A stretch of DNA of 64,000 nt from Saccharopolyspora endophytica (GTDB lineage Bacteria; Actinomycetota; Actinomycetes; Mycobacteriales; Pseudonocardiaceae): NCBI RefSeq assembly GCF_018070075.1, contig NZ_JAGPXE010000018.1, positions 85,656 to 149,655 of the forward strand. Direction: 5' to 3'. The position numbers and the translations under genes were made by a program. Shown in pieces: positions 8,857 to 17,692 of the stretch. Position 1 is the first letter of the stretch. The number at the start of each line of letters is the position of its first letter. Under the pieces are notes generated by a model, which saw nothing but the letters and a program-made list of their open reading frames with translations, was not told the DNA's origin and made no database searches.

Positions 8857-10221
8857 ATGACCGAGATGCTGAACCACGTGTCCGCCGTCGTCGCAGACGC
8901 TGTCGTGGAGGACCGCGAGGCCGGGGTGTACCGGGCCAACCGCCGGATCTTCACCGACGAGGAGATCTTCGAACTCGAGATGAAGCACATCTTCGAGGGC
9001 AACTGGATCTACCTCGCCCACGAGAGCCAGCTGCCGAACCCGGGTGACTACTTCACGACCTACATCGGCCGCCAGCCGGTGGTCATCACCCGCGACAAGG
9101 ACGGCGAGCTGCACCTGCTGATCAACGCCTGCGCTCACCGCGGTGCGATGATCTGCCGCCGCAAGGCCGACAACCGCACGACGTTGACGTGCCCGTTCCA
9201 CGGCTGGACGTTCCGCAACGACGGCAAGCTGCTCAAGGTCAAGGACCCCGACGGCGCCGGCTACCCGGACTCGTTCGACACCGGCGGCTCGCACGACATG
9301 ACCAAGGTCGCCCGCTTCGACTCCTACCGCGGTTTCCTGTTCGGCAGCCTCAACCCCGACGTGAAGCCGCTGAGCGAGCACCTGGGCGACACCACCAAGG
9401 TCATCGACATGCTCGTCGACCAGTCCCCGGACGGGCTGGAGGTGCTGCGCGGCGCGTCCACCTACACCTTCGACGGCAACTGGAAGGTGCAGGCCGAGAA
9501 CGGCGCCGACGGCTACCACGTCACCGCCACGCACTGGAACTACGCGGCGACCACGGCCCGGCGCGGCACCGGCGAGTCCAAGAACAGCACCAAGACCCTC
9601 GACGCGGGCAGCTGGGGCAAGTCCGGCGGTGGCTACTGGTCCTACCCCAACGGTCACCTGTGCCTGTGGACGTGGGCGGGCAACCCGCAGGACCGCCCCC
9701 TGTGGGACCGCATGGACGAGCTCAAGGAGGAGTTCGGCGAGGCCAAGGGCGAGTTCATGGTTCGCGGCTCCCGCAACCTGTGCCTGTACCCCAACGTGTA
9801 CCTGATGGACCAGTTCTCCACGCAGATCAGGCACTTCCGGCCGATCGCGCCGGACAAGACCGAGGTCACCATCTACTGCATCGCCCCCAAGGGCGAGAGC
9901 GCCGAGGCGCGGGCCTGGCGGATCCGACAGTACGAGGACTTCTTCAACGCCTCCGGCATGGCCACTCCCGACGACCTGGAGGAGTTCCGCTCCTGCCAGC
10001 TCACCTTCCGCGCCACCGCCGCGCCGTGGAACGACATGAGCCGCGGGGCCGAGCACTGGCTCACCGGCCCCGACGAGGTCGCAGAAGCACTCGACATGCC
10101 GGGCGTGATCTCGGCGGGCAAGAAGAACGAGGACGAGGGCCTCTACCCGGTGCAGCACGGCTACTGGCAGCAGACCATGCAGGCCGCCATCGCCGCCGAA
10201 CGCGCCGCCGAATCCCAGTGA
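8857..10221 (+). CDS. benA: Benzoate 1,2-dioxygenase large (alpha) subunit
   Basis: 454 residues from ATG 8857, with GGAGG 6 bases ahead. It is a Rieske oxygenase alpha subunit: the [2Fe-2S] site is C-x-H (CAHRGAMIC) then C-x2-H (CPFHGW). The mononuclear iron site is D-x2-H-x4-H in NGADGYHVTATHW. It catalyses cis-1,2-dihydroxylation of benzoate using electrons from the BenC part of the fusion protein at 10790. First gene of the rightward ben operon; benB follows after 26 bases. Length and motifs are normal for BenA/XylX. Confidence 0.96.
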   Translation: MTEMLNHVSAVVADAVVEDREAGVYRANRRIFTDEEIFELEMKHIFEGNWIYLAHESQLPNPGDYFTTYIGRQPVVITRDKDGELHLLINACAHRGAMICRRKADNRTTLTCPFHGWTFRNDGKLLKVKDPDGAGYPDSFDTGGSHDMTKVARFDSYRGFLFGSLNPDVKPLSEHLGDTTKVIDMLVDQSPDGLEVLRGASTYTFDGNWKVQAENGADGYHVTATHWNYAATTARRGTGESKNSTKTLDAGSWGKSGGGYWSYPNGHLCLWTWAGNPQDRPLWDRMDELKEEFGEAKGEFMVRGSRNLCLYPNVYLMDQFSTQIRHFRPIAPDKTEVTIYCIAPKGESAEARAWRIRQYEDFFNASGMATPDDLEEFRSCQLTFRATAAPWNDMSRGAEHWLTGPDEVAEALDMPGVISAGKKNEDEGLYPVQHGYWQQTMQAAIAAERAAESQ

Positions 10222-10247
10222 CCCCCTCTGCGCCAGGAGAGTTCCCG

Positions 10248-10778
10248 ATGACCGTCCACGCTGACGCCACCGCCACCACCACCGGAAAGCCGATCACCCA
10301 GCAGGACATCGAGCAGTTCCTCTACCGCGAAGCCCGCTACCTCGACGACCGCGAGTTCGAGAAGTGGCTGGAGTGCTACGCCGACGACGTCGTCTACTGG
10401 ATGCCCTCGTGGGGCGATGACGACCTTCTCACCGAAGATCCGCAGACCGACATCTCGCTGATCTACTACCCGAACAAGGGCGGCCTGGAGGACCGGGTCT
10501 TCCGCATCCGCACCGAGCGCTCCAGCGCCACCTCGATCCCGGAACCGCGCACGAGCCACAACATCAGCAACGTCGAGCTGATCGAGCGCCGCGGCGACAT
10601 CGTGGACGTGCGCTTCAACTGGCACACCATGTACTTCCGGTACAAGACCGTGGACCCGTACTACGGGACGTCGTTCTACACCATCGACTTCTCCGGACCG
10701 GCGCCGCTGATCCGCCGGAAGACCGTGGTGCTCAAGAACGACTACATCCACCACGTCGTCGACGTGTACCACATCTGA
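10248..10778 (+). CDS. benB: Benzoate 1,2-dioxygenase small (beta) subunit
   Basis: 176 residues, start ATG 10248 preceded by CAGGAGAG. It is a SnoaL/NTF2-like ring-hydroxylating dioxygenase beta subunit: EQFLYREARYLDDREFEKWLECYADDVVYWMP at the N-terminus and RRKTVVLKNDYIHHVVDVYHI at the C-terminus are characteristic. The subunit has a structural role in the alpha3-beta3 oxygenase. It sits 11 bases before the fused reductase/dehydrogenase gene. Confidence 0.95.
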   Translation: MTVHADATATTTGKPITQQDIEQFLYREARYLDDREFEKWLECYADDVVYWMPSWGDDDLLTEDPQTDISLIYYPNKGGLEDRVFRIRTERSSATSIPEPRTSHNISNVELIERRGDIVDVRFNWHTMYFRYKTVDPYYGTSFYTIDFSGPAPLIRRKTVVLKNDYIHHVVDVYHI

Positions 10779-10789
10779 GCGAGGCGGCC

Positions 10790-13441
10790 ATGACTCACCA
10801 AGTCGCGCTGTCCTTCGAGGACGGTGTCACCCGGTTCATCACGTGCGCTCCCGACCAGACCGTGGCCGACGCGTCCTACCGGCAGCGCATCAACATCCCG
10901 CTGGACTGCCGGGACGGCGCCTGCGGCACGTGCAAGGCGTTCTGCGAGTCCGGTGAGTACGACGGCGGGACCTACATCGACGACGCGCTGACCGCCGACG
11001 AGGCCGAGCGCGGCTACGTGCTGCCGTGCAGCATGTCCCCGAAGTCGGACCTGGTGCTGCGCATCGCCAGCACCTCGGCCGTGGCCAAGACGCAGGCGGC
11101 GACCTACCCCGCGACGCTGACCGCGCTCGAACGGCTCTCGCCGACCACGGTGTCGGTCACGCTGAAGACGCCGGACCGCGACAAGCTGGCGTTCCTGCCC
11201 GGCCAGTACGTCAACATCGCGGTGCCCGGCACCGACCAGACGCGGTCGTACTCCTTCAGCAGCGCGCCCGACGAGGAGCACTTGAGCTTCCTGGTCAAGA
11301 TCACCCCGGGCGGGGTGATGTCGGAGTACCTCACCGAGCGCGCGAAGGTCGGCGACGAGCTGTCGTTCACCGGCCCGCACGGCAGCTTCTTCCTGCGCGA
11401 GACCGATCGCCCGGTGCTGCTGCTGGCCGGTGGGACCGGGCTCGCGCCGATCCTGTCGATCCTGCGCAAGATGCGGGCGTGCGGATCGAAGCGCCCCGCG
11501 CACCTGATCTACGGCGTGACGACCGACGACGACCTGGTCGAGACCGACGCGGTGACCGAGCTCGCGGCCGACATCGAGAACCTCACCTGGGACTACTGCG
11601 TCGCCGACCCCGGCAGCGCAGCGCCCAACAAGGGCTACGTCACCAAGCTGATCCGGGACGAGCACCTGCACGGCGGCGATGTCGCGGTGTACCTGTGCGG
11701 ACCGCCGCCGATGGTGGAGGCGGTGCGCAAGCACTTCGCCGACGACGGGTTCGAGCCGACCGGCTTCTACTACGAGAAGTTCGCCCTCGCCGCCACTGCG
11801 GCTCAGGAACCGGCGCCCGAGCCGGCTCCGGAACCCGAGCCCGAACCGGAACCGTCCGCCGAGGTCGAACCCGAACCCGAACCGGAACCCGAGCTCGTGC
11901 CGGAGGCGAACCCCGGCGGGAGCCGGGAGGTCGCCGGGCAGAACCTCTTCCCGGACGTCGCGATCCCGGCCCTGCACGCCGGGTTCGAGCGGTCGGCGGG
12001 GGAGGAGACGGTCACCGCGAGCCTGATCGCCGGGCAGCGGATCTGGCAGGGCACCGGCAGCGGCAGCCGCGCCCTCGATCCCGGTGCGGCGCTGATCGAG
12101 AACGCCGAGGCCCGATCCATCGCCGGGCAGGAGGTCCTGTCCCCGCCGTCCGACCTCGAACCGCTGACCGCACCCGCGCCCGGCGGGTACGAGATCGGCG
12201 AGGAGCACCCGTCGGTGCACGAGTCGGACGCGGTGTTCGAGGCGCGCCAGGCGCTGGAACTCGGTGCGCTCGAACTCACCATCGGCAGGCTCACCTCGCA
12301 GCAGCTGGCCGGCTACCGGCTGCTCGCCGAGTCCGCCGTGCCCTACGTCGAGGGCGACCGGTTCGTCGACGCCGCCCAGTACACCGAGACCAACGCGGCC
12401 TTCCACGACTACCTGTTCACCCTCACCGGCAACGAGCACCTCCTGCAGGCCTACCGCGCGCTCGGCGTGAAGGGCCACATGGAGACGACGCTGCGCAACG
12501 CCACCTGGTGCCACCCGCGGTGCACGCAGGACCACCTCGACATCGTCAGCGCCTTCGAAGCGGGCGACCGCACGACCGCCCGACGGCTGATCGCCGAGCA
12601 CGCGGACCGCTCGAAGGTCACCACCCGGCGCGCGATGGCCGACGCCGAGTCGGCGAAGCGGCCGCGGTTCATCACCCCGGGACGCTTCGACGGCAAGGTC
12701 GTCGTCGTGACCGGATCGGCCCAGGGCATCGGCGAGTGGACCGCACGCCGGGTCGCCGCCGAGGGCGGCGATCTCGTGCTCGCCGACCGGTCGGAGCTGG
12801 TCGAGGAGCTGGCCGAGGAGCTCTCGGGCGTGGCCGTGGTGGCCGACCTGGAGACCTGGGAGGGCGCGCAGGCGGTGGTGGACGCGGCGATCGCTCGCCA
12901 CGGCCGCATCGACGTGCTGATCAACAACGTCGGCGGTGCGATCTGGTTCAAGCCGTTCACCGAGTTCACGCCGGAGCAGATCGAGGCCGAGCTGCGCCGG
13001 TCGCTGCTGACGACGCTGTTCACCTGCAGGGCGGTGCTGCCGTCGATGAGCGAGCGCGGCACCGGTGTGATCGTCAACGTCTCCTCCGCCGCCACGCGCG
13101 GCGTCCACCGCATCCCGTACTCGGCGGCCAAGGGCGGCATCAACGCGGTCACCGCGTCGCTGGCCCTGGAGTGCGCTGACTCAGGGATCCGAGTGGTCGC
13201 CACGGCTCCCGGCGGGACGGAGGCACCACCTCGGCGGATCTCGCGCGGCGGCTCCGCGCTGGAGACGGACGAGGAACGCGCCTGGTTCCAGGCCCACATC
13301 GACCAGACCGTGAGCACCTCGCTGATGAAGCGCTACGGAACGCTGGACGAGCAGGCCGCGGCGATCGCCTTCCTCGCCTCCGACGAGGCGTCCTACATCA
13401 CCGGCAGCGTCCTGCCGGTCGCGGGCGGCGACCTCGGTTGA
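10790..13441 (+). CDS. benC-benD: Fusion of benzoate dioxygenase reductase (BenC), FCD domain and benzoate cis-diol dehydrogenase (BenD)
   Basis: One uninterrupted frame of 883 residues with three modules. Residues 1-95 are a plant-type [2Fe-2S] ferredoxin (C40, C45, C48, C80). Residues 105-335 are the FAD/NADH reductase (RSYSFSS at 152, GGTGLAPILS at 214, CGPPPMVE at 303); together these equal BenC. Residues 340-372 are a Pro-Glu repeat linker. Residues about 480-618 fit an FCD domain, the effector domain of FadR-type GntR regulators, with N535/H539, H582 and H604 at the usual metal positions but no HTH. Residues 630-883 are an SDR dehydrogenase (TGSAQGIG at 641, NNVGG at 712, Y777/K781) equal to BenD. 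It supplies electrons to BenAB and oxidises the cis-diol to catechol. No in-frame stop or frameshift separates the parts. Confidence 0.93.
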   Translation: MTHQVALSFEDGVTRFITCAPDQTVADASYRQRINIPLDCRDGACGTCKAFCESGEYDGGTYIDDALTADEAERGYVLPCSMSPKSDLVLRIASTSAVAKTQAATYPATLTALERLSPTTVSVTLKTPDRDKLAFLPGQYVNIAVPGTDQTRSYSFSSAPDEEHLSFLVKITPGGVMSEYLTERAKVGDELSFTGPHGSFFLRETDRPVLLLAGGTGLAPILSILRKMRACGSKRPAHLIYGVTTDDDLVETDAVTELAADIENLTWDYCVADPGSAAPNKGYVTKLIRDEHLHGGDVAVYLCGPPPMVEAVRKHFADDGFEPTGFYYEKFALAATAAQEPAPEPAPEPEPEPEPSAEVEPEPEPEPELVPEANPGGSREVAGQNLFPDVAIPALHAGFERSAGEETVTASLIAGQRIWQGTGSGSRALDPGAALIENAEARSIAGQEVLSPPSDLEPLTAPAPGGYEIGEEHPSVHESDAVFEARQALELGALELTIGRLTSQQLAGYRLLAESAVPYVEGDRFVDAAQYTETNAAFHDYLFTLTGNEHLLQAYRALGVKGHMETTLRNATWCHPRCTQDHLDIVSAFEAGDRTTARRLIAEHADRSKVTTRRAMADAESAKRPRFITPGRFDGKVVVVTGSAQGIGEWTARRVAAEGGDLVLADRSELVEELAEELSGVAVVADLETWEGAQAVVDAAIARHGRIDVLINNVGGAIWFKPFTEFTPEQIEAELRRSLLTTLFTCRAVLPSMSERGTGVIVNVSSAATRGVHRIPYSAAKGGINAVTASLALECADSGIRVVATAPGGTEAPPRRISRGGSALETDEERAWFQAHIDQTVSTSLMKRYGTLDEQAAAIAFLASDEASYITGSVLPVAGGDLG

Positions 13442-13449
13442 CGCCGGTC

Positions 13450-13478
13450 GGGACGGGGGCGAGACGTGCCCCCGTCCC
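13450..13478 (+). terminator. Strong hairpin between benC-benD and benK
   Basis: GGGACGGGGGC - 7-base loop - GCCCCCGTCCC is an 11-base perfect stem beginning 9 bases after the fusion stop. There is no T tract, as is usual in high-GC actinobacteria. It may be a terminator or attenuator that lowers benK expression relative to benABCD. Confidence 0.6.
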
Positions 13479-13560
13479 ACCTCTCGCACGTGCGGCCTCG
13501 CGCCGCCGGTTCGGCCTGATCAGGCCGCTTTCCTCCCTCCGACGAATCGGGAGCCCCCCC

Positions 13561-14907
13561 ATGTCCGAAACCGACTCAACGACGCGTCGGCGCCAACGAA
13601 CCGTCTCCTGGGTCGTGGCCCTGTCCACCATCGTGCTCGTGTTCGACGGCTACGACCTCGTCGTCTACGGCACCGTCCTGCCCACCCTGCTCAAGGACCC
13701 GACCCAGCTCGGGGCGATCACGCCCGGCCAGGCGGGCACCCTCGGCAGCTACGCGCTCATCGGAGTCCTCGTGGGCGCGCTGGTCGCCGGCACCCTCGGC
13801 GACCTCATCGGCCGCCGCCGGATCATGCTGATCAACCTCGCCTGGTTCTCCGTCGGGATGGGCGCGACCGCGCTCACCCAGAGCGTCGCCGCCTTCGGCA
13901 TCGGACGCTTCTTCACCGGGATCGGTGTCGGCGCGCTGGTGGCCACGGTCGGACCGCTGGTGGCCGAGTTCGCCGATCCCGGGCGGCGGAACCGGCTCAA
14001 CGCCATCGTCTACAGCGGAGTGCCCGCCGGTGGCGTGCTCGCCGGGCTTCTCGCCCTGGTGCTCGACGACGTGGTCGGCTGGCGCGGGCTGTTCTGGATC
14101 GGGGCCCTCCCGATCGTGCTCGTGCTCCCGCTGGCGCTGGTGAAGCTGCCGGAATCGCCGAAGTGGCTCGCCGCGCGCGGCAAGGTCGAGCAGGCGAAGG
14201 CGCTCGCCGAGCGCACCGGGATCGAGCTGCGGACCGAGCCGGCGGCACCGGCGGGCAGCGTCCGCGCGGGATTCCCCGCGCTGGCGTCGAAGGACCTCGC
14301 GTGGCCGACGGCGCTGCTGGGCCTGATGAGCTTCGCGGGTCTCCTGCTGACCTACGGCCTCAACACCTGGTTGCCGCAGATCATGGCCAACAACGGCTAC
14401 GGCAAGACCTACTCGCTGACGTTCCTGCTCGTGCTCAACCTCGGCGCCATCGTGGGTGGCCTGGTCGCGTCGCTGTGGGCCGACCGAGCCGGGGCCAAGC
14501 GCGTGGTCGCCACGACGTTCGTCCTCGCGGCGGGCACCCTCGCGCTGCTCCCGCTGAAACTCCCGCTGTTCGTGCTGCTGCTGGCGGTCGCGGTGGCCGG
14601 GATCGGCACGATCGGAACGCAGGTGCTCATCTACGGTCTGGTGTCGAACTACTACCCGACCAGGGCGCGCGCGGCCGGTGTCGCGTGGTGCGCGGGCTTC
14701 GGGCGGATCGGCGGCATCGTCGGTCCCGTCGTCGGTGGCCTGCTCGTCGGGGCGGGCCTCGGCGGAACCACGGCGTTCTACCTGTTCGCCGCCGTCGCGG
14801 CCGGTGCGGCGGCGGTGACGTTGCTGGTGCCCCGCTCGCACGACGAGGAGGAGGCGGCGGAACGACCGCTGGTCGCAGCGGCGGCCGGCAGCTCGAACCC
14901 GGTCTAG
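13561..14907 (+). CDS. benK: MFS aromatic acid:H+ symporter, benzoate transporter BenK
   Basis: 448 residues from ATG 13561, with GGGAG upstream. It is a 12-TM major facilitator of the aromatic acid:H+ symporter (AAHS) family: the first helix contains the conserved D-G-Y-D motif (LVFDGYDLVVYG). The cytoplasmic loop GDLIGRRRIMLI matches the MFS A-motif. BenK/PcaK proteins import benzoate or hydroxybenzoates. The position after the ben structural genes points to benzoate. It is the second uptake system of the cluster, beside BenE. Confidence 0.92.
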   Translation: MSETDSTTRRRQRTVSWVVALSTIVLVFDGYDLVVYGTVLPTLLKDPTQLGAITPGQAGTLGSYALIGVLVGALVAGTLGDLIGRRRIMLINLAWFSVGMGATALTQSVAAFGIGRFFTGIGVGALVATVGPLVAEFADPGRRNRLNAIVYSGVPAGGVLAGLLALVLDDVVGWRGLFWIGALPIVLVLPLALVKLPESPKWLAARGKVEQAKALAERTGIELRTEPAAPAGSVRAGFPALASKDLAWPTALLGLMSFAGLLLTYGLNTWLPQIMANNGYGKTYSLTFLLVLNLGAIVGGLVASLWADRAGAKRVVATTFVLAAGTLALLPLKLPLFVLLLAVAVAGIGTIGTQVLIYGLVSNYYPTRARAAGVAWCAGFGRIGGIVGPVVGGLLVGAGLGGTTAFYLFAAVAAGAAAVTLLVPRSHDEEEAAERPLVAAAAGSSNPV

Positions 14908-14940
14908 GCTGTTCGGCGCCGTTGGCGGTGCGCCGGCCGC

Positions 14941-14972
14941 GTGACTCGACGGTCGCCGTGGCGATGAGTCAC
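14941..14972. promoter_or_regulatory. Inverted repeat upstream of the LuxR/LAL regulator gene
   Basis: GTGACTC and GAGTCAC form a perfect 7-base inverted repeat separated by 18 bases, 42 bases before the regulator start and 34 bases after benK. It could be an operator for the regulator or a weak terminator for benK. Confidence 0.35.
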
Positions 14973-15013
14973 CGTGGACGCACCGGCGGCCTGGGACCAA
15001 CGACGAGGTGGAC

Positions 15014-17692
15014 GTGACACGACCGGCGCAGCCGCTGATCGGGCGGACCGAGCTCGTGGCCGGTCTGGAGCAGACCCTCCAGACCGGCCAGAGCCGTTTC
15101 GTGCTGCTCAGCGGGCCGCCCGGGATCGGCAGCTCGACGCTCGCCGAACACCTCGTCCGCCGCCACGACGGTCCCGTCCTGCGCGCCACGGCCGCGGAAT
15201 GGGAGCCGGAGCAGCCCGGATCCCTGCTGGCCCAGCTCGTCCCGGGCCTGCCGACGTCGAATCCGCTTGCCACGGCGGCAGAACTCGTCGCCCGGCTCGC
15301 ACCGAGAACGGTGCTGGTGATCCACGACGCGCAGTTCGGCGACCTCGACTCGCTGCGCACCCTCGCCTCGGCCCAGCGCCACCACCCGGAAGCCGCGCTG
15401 CGGGTGGTGGCGACCTCCACCACCGGCGATCGGCGGGCGTCGGCCGAGGTCCTGGACCTGCTCCCGCGCATCGCGACCGACGCACCGCGCATCCCGCCGC
15501 TGGACGCCGCGCAGATCAGCGAGCTGGCCGCCGCGCGGGGAGTCGCGCTGCACCCGTCGATGGCCGAACGCCTGCGGCGGCACACCCTCGGCAGGCCGCG
15601 ACCGGCCGTGCAGCTGCTGACCGAACTTCCCCGCGCCACCTGGTCGCAGTTCGAACCCACCCTGCCCGCACCCGCCTCGGTCCAGGCCCTCGTGCGCGAG
15701 AGCCTGGAGACGTGCACCCCGAGCGCGCGCGGGTTCGCCGAGGCCACCGCCGTGCTGGGCACCGACGCCCCGGTCCGCAACGTCATGTCCCTGGCCGAGC
15801 TCGACGGCGAACCGCTGCCGCTGATGGACGAAGCCACCGCCGCCGGCCTCGTGGCGCTGGCCCCGCGCGGGCTCACCTACGTCAGCCCACCCGACCCGAT
15901 GGTGCGCGCCGCCGTGCTCACCGTCCTCGGACCGGCCCGACGCGCTGCGCTGCAACGCCGAGCCGCCGAACTGGTCGACGACCCGGTCCGATCCCTGCGA
16001 CTGCTGGTCGCCGCCAGCCCCGTGCCGGACGCCGAGGTGGCGGGTCGGCTCGAAGCCCTCGCCGGTGAGCGCGCGTCCGAAGGAGCCTGGGGGACCGCGG
16101 CGACCCTGCTCAGCGACGCGAGCCGGCTCACCGACGACCCGCAGCACCAGCAGGCGCTGATCACCCGCGCGGTCGACGCGCTCATCGGCGCGGGCGACGT
16201 CTTCCGCGCCACGGCGCTGATCCCCGAGGTCGAGAGCATCCGCGAAACCCCGCTGCGGGACGCCGTTCTCGGCTACCTCGCCATGGTCCGAGGGCGCGCG
16301 GCCGAAGCGGGCAGCAGGCTCCGGCGGGCCTGGGACATCGTCAACACCGACCGCGAACCCGAGACCGCGGCGCTGATCTGCCAGCGCTACGTGCTCGACG
16401 CGCTCTGCCGCTACGACGGTCGCGACCTGGTGCTGTGGGCGGATCGGGCCATCGAGCTGGCGGGCCCCAACACGCCGACGGCGGTCGAAGCCGAGGCCAT
16501 CCGCGGACTCGGCCTGGCCGCGACCGGCAGCGTGGTGCTGGGCCAGCGCCACTACGACGAGCTGACCGCCCGGCTGCGCCACGGCGCGCAGTGGCAGCGC
16601 GCCACGATGGCCCGCGGCTGGATCAACCTGCTCACCGATCGTGTCGACGACGCCCGGGTCGACTTCGAGAGCTCCATGCCCACCGCCTACCTCGGCGGTT
16701 CCGCGCGGATCTCGTTGTGGGCCCGCGCCTGGCTCGCCAGGGTGCAGTTCCTCACCGGGGAGTGGAACGAGGCTCTGGCCACCGTCCGCGAAGCGATGGA
16801 CATGCAGGAGCGCACCGGGATCCTGGTGACCGGCCCGCTGCTGCTGTGGACGGCCGCGGCGGTGCACGCGCTGCGCGGTGAGTTCGCCGAGACCGAGGAG
16901 GTCCTGCTCAAGAGCGCGACCGGTGCGGGCGACTACCAGATCATGCGCGTCCCGAGCCAGCTCGCCCGAGCGCACGTGGCCGAGGCCCGCGCCGATTCCG
17001 ACGGCGTGCTGCGCGCGCTGTACCCGCTGACCCGCCCGTCACCGAGCACCAGCACCGATGAACCCGGCCACTGGCCCTGGCAGGACATGTACGCCCACGC
17101 CCTGGTGCTGCTCGGCCGGCTCGACGAGGCCGACGAGTTCCTGGTCCCGCACGAGAAGCTGGCCGCCAAGCGCGGCCACACCTCGATGCGCGCCCGGCTC
17201 ACCGCCGCTCGCGGCCGCCTGCACGGCGCGCGAGGCGACGTCGCGGCGGCGTCGGCGGCGTTCGACGAGGCGCTGGAGCTGATCAGCGGCCTGCCGCTGC
17301 GCTACGACCAGGCCCGCATCAACTTCAGCTACGGCCAGACGCTGCGCCGCCTCCGCCGCCGCGCCCGCGCCGACGTCGTGCTCAGCGCCGCCCGGGACGG
17401 CTTCGCCGCCATGGGCGCCACCACCTACGTCGAGCGCTGCGACCGCGAGCTCAAAGCCGGTGGCGTGCACCGGACTCGACCGGAACCGACCGCGGACGCC
17501 CTGACGCCGCAGGAGGAATCGGTCACGCGACTGGTCGCACGGGGACTGTCCAACAAGGAGGTCGCGGCGGAGCTGTTCCTGTCCAGCAAGACCGTCCAGT
17601 ACCACCTCACCCGCGTCTACGCGAAGCTCGGCATCCGCTCCCGCGCGGAACTCGCGGCCCGCAACAACCCCGGCCTGCCTCAGCAGGACTGA
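15014..17692 (+). CDS. Large LuxR-family (LAL type) transcriptional regulator, BenR-like
   Basis: 892 residues from GTG 15014 (GAGGTGG just ahead); GTG 15008 is an alternative start. An N-terminal AAA/STAND ATPase-like domain is followed by a long TPR-like helical middle. A C-terminal LuxR HTH occupies about residues 828-885 (LTPQEESVTRLVARGLSNKEVAAELFLSSKTVQYHL, split here by eye). The Walker A motif reads GPPGIGSST (residues 34-42), so the catalytic Lys is Ser40. Walker B is also weak (VLVIHDAQ). In Corynebacterium glutamicum a LuxR-type activator, BenR, sits in the ben cluster; the position here suggests the same role. The 3' end overlaps the next, opposite gene by 13 bases. Confidence 0.82.
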   Translation: MTRPAQPLIGRTELVAGLEQTLQTGQSRFVLLSGPPGIGSSTLAEHLVRRHDGPVLRATAAEWEPEQPGSLLAQLVPGLPTSNPLATAAELVARLAPRTVLVIHDAQFGDLDSLRTLASAQRHHPEAALRVVATSTTGDRRASAEVLDLLPRIATDAPRIPPLDAAQISELAAARGVALHPSMAERLRRHTLGRPRPAVQLLTELPRATWSQFEPTLPAPASVQALVRESLETCTPSARGFAEATAVLGTDAPVRNVMSLAELDGEPLPLMDEATAAGLVALAPRGLTYVSPPDPMVRAAVLTVLGPARRAALQRRAAELVDDPVRSLRLLVAASPVPDAEVAGRLEALAGERASEGAWGTAATLLSDASRLTDDPQHQQALITRAVDALIGAGDVFRATALIPEVESIRETPLRDAVLGYLAMVRGRAAEAGSRLRRAWDIVNTDREPETAALICQRYVLDALCRYDGRDLVLWADRAIELAGPNTPTAVEAEAIRGLGLAATGSVVLGQRHYDELTARLRHGAQWQRATMARGWINLLTDRVDDARVDFESSMPTAYLGGSARISLWARAWLARVQFLTGEWNEALATVREAMDMQERTGILVTGPLLLWTAAAVHALRGEFAETEEVLLKSATGAGDYQIMRVPSQLARAHVAEARADSDGVLRALYPLTRPSPSTSTDEPGHWPWQDMYAHALVLLGRLDEADEFLVPHEKLAAKRGHTSMRARLTAARGRLHGARGDVAAASAAFDEALELISGLPLRYDQARINFSYGQTLRRLRRRARADVVLSAARDGFAAMGATTYVERCDRELKAGGVHRTRPEPTADALTPQEESVTRLVARGLSNKEVAAELFLSSKTVQYHLTRVYAKLGIRSRAELAARNNPGLPQQD

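Noticed and set aside
10790..13441. Possibility that the BenC-BenD fusion is a frameshift artefact
   Set aside because: Each module is full length and in the same frame, the linker keeps codon usage typical of the organism, and a third domain lies between them, so a simple indel cannot explain it.
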